Part shown: piece after piece, positions 29,276-34,821 of the stretch | Layout of the letters: each line of letters begins with the position of its first letter | Numbering within the stretch: the first letter of the stretch is position 1 | From: CAZDIO01 sp964505555 | GTDB lineage: Bacteria > Bdellovibrionota_C > UBA2361 > SZUA-149 > CAZDIO01 | Assembly: GCA_964505555.1 (NCBI GenBank) | Contig: CAZDIO010000065.1 | Location: forward strand, 1 to 34,821 | Reading direction: 5' to 3' | Length of the DNA stretch: 34,821 nucleotides | Position numbers and translations under genes: made by a program | The notes under the pieces: model-generated | Told to the model about the DNA's origin: nothing | The model's input: the letters and a program-made list of their open reading frames with translations, nothing else | Database searches by the model: none

Positions 29276-31834
29276 ATGAACCTCCTTCACAGAAGTTTAC
29301 CAAAAACAAAGACTCCACTCATCAGTTCAGAAAGCAGTCATCTTTTTGTGCTTGTTTCCCTCTTTATCGCTCAACCCTTATTTGCTGTCCTTTCTAAAAA
29401 TCCTGCCTTCTTTACAATTCGTCACATAGAAAAGGGTGAGTTACTGATGCTAATCACGCTGATTATTATTGGTCTTCCCAGTGTCCTTCTGGTTTTCCAG
29501 TGGGTTGGTCGACTTGTTCACTTTCGCCTTCAAAAGGCTCTCCATCTTCTGCTCATTGCAGCACTTTTTTCTCTTGGAGTCTTTCAAGCATTTTCAAAAG
29601 CAACGTGGTTAACAGGAGAGCAATGTATCCTGGTTGCCATGGTAGGTTCTCTCCTTTTTACTTTTTTCTATTACCGCTTTCACGCTGTTCGTTTGTTTAT
29701 GACATTTCTCAGCGTAGGGATTGTGATTGTTCCTCTTCAGTTTCTTCTCGGCTCTGAAGTTCGTCGTGCTCTTCGCACGAACGATTCACAAATCATTGCT
29801 GCAAGTAAACCAGGAGATACCCCGCCGATTGTTTTTATAATCCTTGATGAGTTTCCACTTTTTCCTCTTCTCAATGAAAATTTAGAGATCAACAAAGAGC
29901 GGTTTCCAAATTTTTTCTCCCTTTCACAAGAATCCTACTGGTTTCGAAATGCAACGACAGTGAGTGACTATACCGAACTCGCTATCCCGGCGATTCTAAC
30001 CGGCAACTTCCCCATAAAAAGAAGTCTCCCCTCTGCAACAGAACACCCGAAGAATCTTTTTACTGCTCTTGCACCCTATTACAAAATAAACGCACATGAG
30101 AGCATTACCAATCTCTGCCCAGAACATGTTTGCAATAGGCTTGTTCAAAAACCTTCTCTCATTGAGAATCTCACAAGCATAATCAAAGATTTAGTCGCGG
30201 TGTATCTCCACATCGTTGTTCCTGCTGAGTTCTCAGGATCGCTTCCAGACATTTCAAGTGCCTGGAGTGGGTTTTGGAAAGAAAAAAGGAAAGAAGAAAA
30301 GGAGGAGAAACTGTTTGATTTCAAAAAAGAGGCTTTTTTAGCATTAGAAGATGATCGCCCTGGGCTCATAAAACAGTTTATTGGCACAATTGCTCCTAGC
30401 ACCGAACCTACGCTTCACTTTCTCCATGTTCTTTTTCCACATAACCCTTGGAACTATCTCCCTTCGGGAAAACTCTACACAAGCGACGAACTTGAAGGCC
30501 GTGGCCAACATGAACGTTGGGTAGAAGATGAGGTGGCAACCACTGAGGCGCTCAGACGACATCTGTTTCAGATACAATACTTGGACAAATTAATTGGGGC
30601 GTTAACTTTCCACCTCAAAGAACAAGGACTCTATGATAAAACCCTTCTCGTGATTACCTCCGATCACGGTGTGAGCTTTCAACCAGGAGACCTACGAAGA
30701 CCGCTTACAGAAACTAATTATTACGACCTTCTTCCTATACCGCTTTTTGTAAAACTTCCCGACCAAAATAAAGGCGTTATAAACGACAACAACGTCCAGG
30801 TAATAGATATTTTACCCACCATTGCAGAGGTGTTGAAGACAAAACTTCCCTGGAAGCTGGATGGAGCCTCTCTCTTCTCTTCGCCTCAAAACCCAAAGAC
30901 AAAGAAATATTTCTACAACAACGAAACCGGTGTGAAGTTAAGTTTCGAAAACAACTTGTTTCGCTCCTCCCCCTCCGTAAAAAAATTGAACGCTCTCTTT
31001 AACGGCGTTTCTTCCTCTTATGACATTTATTCTGGTGCCATTTATCCTGAGCTTTTAGGAAAATCTCTTTCTCAACTCACACTCTCTTCGGGTCGGGGGG
31101 ATTATGAATTAGTTCAGTGGGATTTTCTTAAAAAAGTGGACCTGAGTAAAAGGCTCCTCCCCGCGCACATCACCGGACAACTTCACTTCAAAGAAGGTCA
31201 CCCATCTCCTCAAGCTCCCCTGGCGTTGGCTCTCAATGGAGTGGTTCAAAGTACGACAAAAACTTTTCAAGGAAATACACCAAGCCGAACCTTTTCATTT
31301 TTTGTTCCAGAGCACGCCTTAAAACATGGGGAGAATGCGGTTGCTCTTTATGAAATTGTTCCTGATGCCAATGGTTCGGTCTCTCTTAAGCAGCTCCAAG
31401 AGAGGAGAAAAGAGAGTTTTTCGTTCGAGGAAAAAGACAAAGATAAGTTCATTGTTTCAAATACAGGAAAGAAATATCGGATCACAAACGAGAAGCTCCG
31501 TGGTTCGGTTGACGGAACAAAGGTAAAAAACAACGCGATTCTTGTTTGGGGCTGGGCGGCAGATTCCAGAACAAAAACACTTCCAGAATCAATCGTTGGT
31601 TTTATTGACAACCGCTTTCTAGACTCAAAGAAAACATCACTAACAAGAAATGAGATCTCCACCTCTTACGGCGATTGGGCACTACAGAGCGGTTTTATCT
31701 TTGAGTTCCCAGCATCCTCTTTTAAAGCAAAAAAACGCTCTCAGGTTCGTTTCTATGCTCTTTCAAAAGACGGTCATGCCTCCGAACTGCACTACTATCA
31801 GCACTATCCTTGGAAACCCCGGTTACGAAAATAA
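29276..31834 (+). CDS. Membrane-anchored sulfatase / alkaline-phosphatase-superfamily protein
   Basis: The 852-residue protein has five N-terminal helices (about 23-42, 55-77, 86-105, 116-134, 137-158), then a large extracytoplasmic sulfatase-fold domain. Metal site parts include FIILDEFP (D191), WFRNATTVSDYTELAIPAIL with a probable Thr nucleophile (T233), and ITSDHGVSF (D463, H464). The layout resembles LTA-synthase/EptA-like transferases, so transfer or release of phosphorylated headgroups is possible. This is inference; no Cys-based sulfatase motif (CxPSR) is present. The C-terminal about 250 residues are beta-rich and unrecognised, with ILVWGWAAD and FIDNRF pieces. It converges with the omega-amidase gene, only 8 bases apart and without a visible terminator. 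Confidence 0.84.
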   Translation: MNLLHRSLPKTKTPLISSESSHLFVLVSLFIAQPLFAVLSKNPAFFTIRHIEKGELLMLITLIIIGLPSVLLVFQWVGRLVHFRLQKALHLLLIAALFSLGVFQAFSKATWLTGEQCILVAMVGSLLFTFFYYRFHAVRLFMTFLSVGIVIVPLQFLLGSEVRRALRTNDSQIIAASKPGDTPPIVFIILDEFPLFPLLNENLEINKERFPNFFSLSQESYWFRNATTVSDYTELAIPAILTGNFPIKRSLPSATEHPKNLFTALAPYYKINAHESITNLCPEHVCNRLVQKPSLIENLTSIIKDLVAVYLHIVVPAEFSGSLPDISSAWSGFWKEKRKEEKEEKLFDFKKEAFLALEDDRPGLIKQFIGTIAPSTEPTLHFLHVLFPHNPWNYLPSGKLYTSDELEGRGQHERWVEDEVATTEALRRHLFQIQYLDKLIGALTFHLKEQGLYDKTLLVITSDHGVSFQPGDLRRPLTETNYYDLLPIPLFVKLPDQNKGVINDNNVQVIDILPTIAEVLKTKLPWKLDGASLFSSPQNPKTKKYFYNNETGVKLSFENNLFRSSPSVKKLNALFNGVSSSYDIYSGAIYPELLGKSLSQLTLSSGRGDYELVQWDFLKKVDLSKRLLPAHITGQLHFKEGHPSPQAPLALALNGVVQSTTKTFQGNTPSRTFSFFVPEHALKHGENAVALYEIVPDANGSVSLKQLQERRKESFSFEEKDKDKFIVSNTGKKYRITNEKLRGSVDGTKVKNNAILVWGWAADSRTKTLPESIVGFIDNRFLDSKKTSLTRNEISTSYGDWALQSGFIFEFPASSFKAKKRSQVRFYALSKDGHASELHYYQHYPWKPRLRK

Positions 31835-31842
31835 ATGGGACG

Positions 31843-32619
31843 CTATTTTGCGAGCAAAAATGAGTCTCGATTTTTCAAAAATGGGAGTTTTGAGCGAATC
31901 GTTGTTAACTCAGCATGCTGAAGAATTACAGTAGAAATTTGCTGTTCTGAACCTAGCTCTTCCAGAGTCTTCCCAAGAGGATCAATCACAAGCGATCCGC
32001 CGCCAAATTCGAGATCATTTCCATCACGTCCAACCCTGTTTGTCGCAATCACATAACATTGATTTTCTATCGCGCGCGCATGAAGGAGAATATTCCACGC
32101 TGTGCGTCTGACCGTCGGCCAGTTTGCAACAAAAAGTAAGACATCGTAGTCATCTTGATTTCGACACCAGACTGGAAAGCGAAGATCATAACAGATCTGT
32201 GGACAGATTCGCCAATTGCCAAGCAAAAAAACCTTTCGTTCTGTGCCTGAGGAATAATCCTTATCCTCTCCCATCAATCCAAAAAGATGTCGCTTGTCAT
32301 AATATTCAATCCCTCCATCTGGAGAAACCCAAAGCAAGCGATTAAAGAAGCGCCCTTCGCTTGAAATGATCACACTTCCTGTAATAACCGCATTGAAAGA
32401 TTTCGCTGTCTTTTTCATCCAAGACACTGCAGGGCCATCCATTGTTTCTGCAAGTGCGTGAGCATTCATAGAAAACCCGGTACTAAATGTCTCTGGTAAC
32501 ACAATAAGGTCCGCAGGCTGTTGATGAAGTAGCTGATCAAGATTTGTAAAATTATCCTGCGGACGCTCCCAGATAGTTTGTGTTTGGACAAGAAGAACTT
32601 TTAAATCTTGCATAACCAT
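31843..32619 (-). CDS. Carbon-nitrogen hydrolase, omega-amidase (YafV/Nit2-like)
   Basis: Omega-amidases hydrolyse 2-oxoglutaramate or 2-oxosuccinamate to the keto acid and ammonia. The 258 residues hold the nitrilase triad: Glu in LPETFSTGFS (E43), Lys in YYDKRHLFG (K109) and Cys in ICPQICYDLRFPV (C143). STGFSM and GEDKDYSSG are typical of the YafV branch rather than carbamoylputrescine or beta-ureidopropionase enzymes. It follows the aminotransferase gene by 2 bases, so the two form an operon; together they fit glutamine transaminase/omega-amidase chemistry. The start may be ATG 32619 or ATG 32613. The gene is intact. Confidence 0.92.
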   Translation of the reverse strand: MVMQDLKVLLVQTQTIWERPQDNFTNLDQLLHQQPADLIVLPETFSTGFSMNAHALAETMDGPAVSWMKKTAKSFNAVITGSVIISSEGRFFNRLLWVSPDGGIEYYDKRHLFGLMGEDKDYSSGTERKVFLLGNWRICPQICYDLRFPVWCRNQDDYDVLLFVANWPTVRRTAWNILLHARAIENQCYVIATNRVGRDGNDLEFGGGSLVIDPLGKTLEELGSEQQISTVILQHAELTTIRSKLPFLKNRDSFLLAK

Positions 32620-32621
32620 AA

Positions 32622-33779
32622 CTAAATCTTACAAAGCGCCTCGGCAGCTTGCTCAAGAACGTCATCAGTTTTTGCAAAACAAAACCGCAACACTCCATTG
32701 TCGGTCCCGTCGCTATAGAAGGCAGAAAGTGGAATTGAGGCAACTTTAGCCTCACGAGCAAAACGTTTTGCAACCTCCATCTCTGGGGCATCCGTTATCT
32801 GCTTGTAGGTCAGGCACTGAAAATAACTTCCGCGAGCAGGAAGAAACTCCAGCCGAGATTCCTTCAAGCGCTCTAAAAATAGATCTCGCTTTCGTTGATA
32901 GAACGCAGGAAGATTCAGATAATGCTCTCGGTTCTTTAGATATTGAGCCAATGCCCACTGCGCTGGATGATTTACCGTAAACATAATCATCTGGTAAATC
33001 TTTCGAAACTCCTGCATTAAAGGACGAGGAGCAAGACAATATCCGACCTTCCAGCCGGTGGCGTGATACACCTTACCAAAAGAATAGATCGCAAAACTTC
33101 TTTCAATAAGTTCCGGATATCGACAAACGCTTTGGTGTTCCAGTTTATCAAAAACAATGTGCTCATACACTTCATCGCTTAGTATAATAATATTTGTATT
33201 ACGGATAATGCTACTGAGCGATTTCATATCTTCAGCACTCAGGGTTGCTCCAGTTGGATTATGTGGAGTGTTTAACCAAATGAGTCGTGTCTTATCGGTA
33301 ATCTTCGATCGCACCTCATCCCAATCGATTGAATATTCAGGAAACCTGAGCTTTACAAAAACTGGGACTGCTCCAGCAAGGGTGACGATCGGTGCAAAAC
33401 AATCAAAGCTCGGCTCAAAGATAATAACTTCATCACCGCGGTGAAGAACCGCGGTTGCTGCCGCCATCAATGCACAATGTCCCCCTGGGGTAATCGTTAT
33501 TTCATCTTCGGGATCAAACTTTGTTCCATACAGGGATTCCACCTTCGTCGAGATAGCGGAACGAAGTTCCGGAATTCCTGGCATGGGAGCATATTGATTT
33601 TTCCCGTTATGTACTGCCTCAGTAATGTATGCTTTCAACTCTTCAGGACAATCATAATTGGGAAATCCCTGGGCCAAATTGATCGCCCCATGTTCTTTTG
33701 CAACCATGTTCATGGTTGTAAAAATATTTGTTCCCATTTCAGGAAACTTTGATCGAAGAGCACTGCTATTAAATGTCAT
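32622..33779 (-). CDS. PLP-dependent aminotransferase, methionine/glutamine-type (YbdL-like)
   Basis: This fold-type I aminotransferase has 385 residues. It has INLAQGFPNYDCPEEL at the N-terminus, NTPHNPTGATL (N174), SDEVYEHIVFD (D202, Y205) and the PLP lysine in SFGKVYHATGWKVGY (K236). It is closest to YbdL/kynurenine aminotransferase (glutamine transaminase K) proteins, which pair with omega-amidases. The omega-amidase gene downstream, 2 bases away, supports this reading. The likely reaction is transamination of methionine keto acid (KMTB) or aromatic keto acids with glutamine, as in methionine salvage; no other salvage gene is in the window. ATG 33779 is the start. Confidence 0.93.
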   Translation of the reverse strand: MTFNSSALRSKFPEMGTNIFTTMNMVAKEHGAINLAQGFPNYDCPEELKAYITEAVHNGKNQYAPMPGIPELRSAISTKVESLYGTKFDPEDEITITPGGHCALMAAATAVLHRGDEVIIFEPSFDCFAPIVTLAGAVPVFVKLRFPEYSIDWDEVRSKITDKTRLIWLNTPHNPTGATLSAEDMKSLSSIIRNTNIIILSDEVYEHIVFDKLEHQSVCRYPELIERSFAIYSFGKVYHATGWKVGYCLAPRPLMQEFRKIYQMIMFTVNHPAQWALAQYLKNREHYLNLPAFYQRKRDLFLERLKESRLEFLPARGSYFQCLTYKQITDAPEMEVAKRFAREAKVASIPLSAFYSDGTDNGVLRFCFAKTDDVLEQAAEALCKI

Positions 33780-34018
33780 CTGCTTTGAAGTGTCCTCCTG
33801 TTACTACTTCGTCCCCAAAAATACGATCTATTCCCTAAGGTTATACTCCTTTCGAGTGCGTATCCCCGGCGTCTATAGCAGATTTCGCAAAAAAGCAGAA
33901 CGGCCCGACTTTTAGCAGGATTAGGTCACCCTAAGCTATGAAAAGAAGTCGTGTTGCATTGTCTAAGCCTTCCCTCCCGCGCTGATAAACGCCCAGCGCG
34001 GGATTGACAGGTGAAACC
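33780..34018. other. Intergenic region upstream of the aminotransferase
   Basis: These 239 bases probably contain the minus-strand promoter of the aminotransferase-amidase pair and the 3' end of the four-helix membrane protein transcript. A GC-rich hairpin lies at 33976-34002. I see no gene or tRNA. Confidence 0.5.
33976..34002 (-). terminator. GC-rich stem-loop after the Cys-containing membrane protein gene
   Basis: CCCGCGCTG (33976-33984) pairs with CAGCGCGGG (33994-34002), a perfect 9-bp stem with a 9-base loop, 17 bases past the stop at 34019. There is no T-run afterwards, so termination is likely but not certain. Confidence 0.6.
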
Positions 34019-34690
34019 TCATTTTGAACTTTGTCTGGAAACATTCACACACTTCGTAAACCATACAAACGAGAAGCAGAGATACAAAATGGCGAACAAG
34101 AGACCTGCTACACTAATTGTAAAAACTCGCTTCTCATCGGTTGATACGGTACTCCCAACTATTAAAGCGCCAACCATCATTACCAACGAGATTACAATAT
34201 GGGGGAGAGCATACTCGGAAAGACCTTTTTTGACCGATGTTTTGTAGTCGACATAAAAGGCGTAACCAAGAGCAGAAACAAAGAACCCTCCCCACACAAT
34301 AAAGGGTGCGAGATTCTCCAGTGACCATGAGAAAGGCCGGTTAATGGTCTGTGCGAACATCAATATGAATCCAAAGAAGATCGCAACAAACAGCACTATC
34401 AGCCAACGGAGCAACCGTGAAGGAACATCGGCCTCTTGGCCATCTCGATTTTGCAACGTGCGCGCTGGCTCCTCTCCTTCATGGTAGGGACATCCACAGA
34501 TCTGAAAATTGTGTCCGCGGATCTGCTTAAAAAAATCTCCCGAAAAAGGCACGCAGGAAGAAGGAAGAGAAATGGGAACGCGATTTCTTTTCGCTACCCG
34601 AGAAGCCGCTGCTTGGCATTGAGGCGTTCTTCCATGATGGAGAATTCCTTCGTGCCTATTGCCAATAAAATTAACTGATCGATCGTTCAT
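34019..34690 (-). CDS. Hypothetical membrane protein with Cys-containing N-terminal region
   Basis: I do not recognise a family. The start is ATG 34690, chosen because GGAGGAG lies 6 bases upstream; the longer frame from TTG 34705 would consume that ribosome site. The 223 residues have a polar N-terminal part with four Cys (25, 46, 65, 67, the last two as CGC in FQICGCPYHEGEE). Four membrane helices follow (about 94-114, 132-147, 163-180, 191-211). The N-terminal Cys and His could bind metal, but no known motif fits. Either terminus could be extracytoplasmic. It appears to be a single-gene unit ending in a hairpin. Confidence 0.7.
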   Translation of the reverse strand: MNDRSVNFIGNRHEGILHHGRTPQCQAAASRVAKRNRVPISLPSSCVPFSGDFFKQIRGHNFQICGCPYHEGEEPARTLQNRDGQEADVPSRLLRWLIVLFVAIFFGFILMFAQTINRPFSWSLENLAPFIVWGGFFVSALGYAFYVDYKTSVKKGLSEYALPHIVISLVMMVGALIVGSTVSTDEKRVFTISVAGLLFAILYLCFSFVWFTKCVNVSRQSSK

Positions 34691-34705
34691 GATCCGCTCC
34701 TCCAA

Positions 34706-34821
34706 AAAAACCCTAGTCCTTTCAACAAGACAACACGCTTTGACTAAAAAGCTATTAACACAAGAAATGCTCTATCCTGTCGTGGGGATACGGGGGGCCC
34801 GCGCCCCCCCCGAGCGACCAC
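34706..34821. other. Upstream region of the membrane protein with G/C-tract hairpin at the window end
   Basis: The 34720-34780 part is AT-rich and may hold the minus-strand promoter. GGGGGGC (34792-34798) pairs with GCCCCCC (34803-34809), with outer GTGG and CCAC ends nearby. This may be the edge of another palindromic repeat that continues outside the window. Confidence 0.45.

Noticed and set aside
1..34821. CRISPR array or tRNA genes.
   Set aside because: No regularly spaced direct repeats and no tRNA-like cloverleaf were seen in the intergenic regions; repeats here are inverted and dispersed.

Overview
The window is about 34.8 kb of dense bacterial chromosome with moderate GC (mid-40s percent by eye). 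It encodes AlaRS, RF2, YbeY, GreB, RuvX, MltG, an RlmD-type rRNA methyltransferase, a PilT-type ATPase and an M23 peptidase. GreB, type IV pilus machinery, an anchored M23 peptidase and MltG suggest a Gram-negative, Proteobacteria- or former Deltaproteobacteria/Bdellovibrionota-like lineage. That placement is inference, because there is no rRNA here. I see no tRNA, CRISPR array, prophage or insertion sequence with a transposase.

Layout. At 143-6757 (minus) the order of transcription is alaS, a PgpH-type 7TM-HD cyclic-di-AMP phosphodiesterase, ybeY, and prfB with an intact +1 frameshift site. At 6982-10064 (minus) are a HAD phosphatase and a polytopic GT-C-like membrane protein that carries a palindromic repeat read in frame. 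At 10269-14248 (minus) are an M23 peptidase, an RlmD-like methyltransferase and a PilT/PilU-like ATPase. At 14633-16094 are two orphan genes, one per strand, flanked by palindromic repeats. From 16175 to 26580 eight plus-strand genes run almost without gaps: ruvX, mltG, an acidic low-complexity membrane protein, moxR, DUF58, a BatA-like VWA protein, a larger protein with two VWA domains, and a small 4TM (phage_holin_4_2-like) protein. Then come greB (minus), an alpha/beta hydrolase, a bacterial-PH-domain membrane protein and a membrane-anchored sulfatase-like enzyme (plus), an omega-amidase/aminotransferase pair (minus), and a Cys-containing four-helix membrane protein (minus).

Functional themes. 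The plus-strand run looks like an envelope module: MltG cuts nascent peptidoglycan, and the MoxR-DUF58-VWA set is the known but poorly understood arrangement in which a MoxR AAA+ ATPase acts with VWA-domain partners. The aminotransferase and omega-amidase fit glutamine transaminase/omega-amidase chemistry linked to methionine salvage.

The most unusual content is repetitive DNA. Three families of small palindromic elements are present. Family 1 (CCTGTCGTTGCGAGCG...) has a 19-nt loop of constant length that starts with GAACC at one end and is otherwise different in each copy; its orientation flips between copies. One copy is translated in frame inside a membrane protein. Another lies nested inside a pair of family-2 repeats at 26600-26801, and the first 108 bases of the window show the right half of the same composite arrangement. 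No previously undescribed enzyme system can be proved from sequence alone; the acidic-protein/MoxR/tandem-VWA operon and the palindromic elements are the best candidates.
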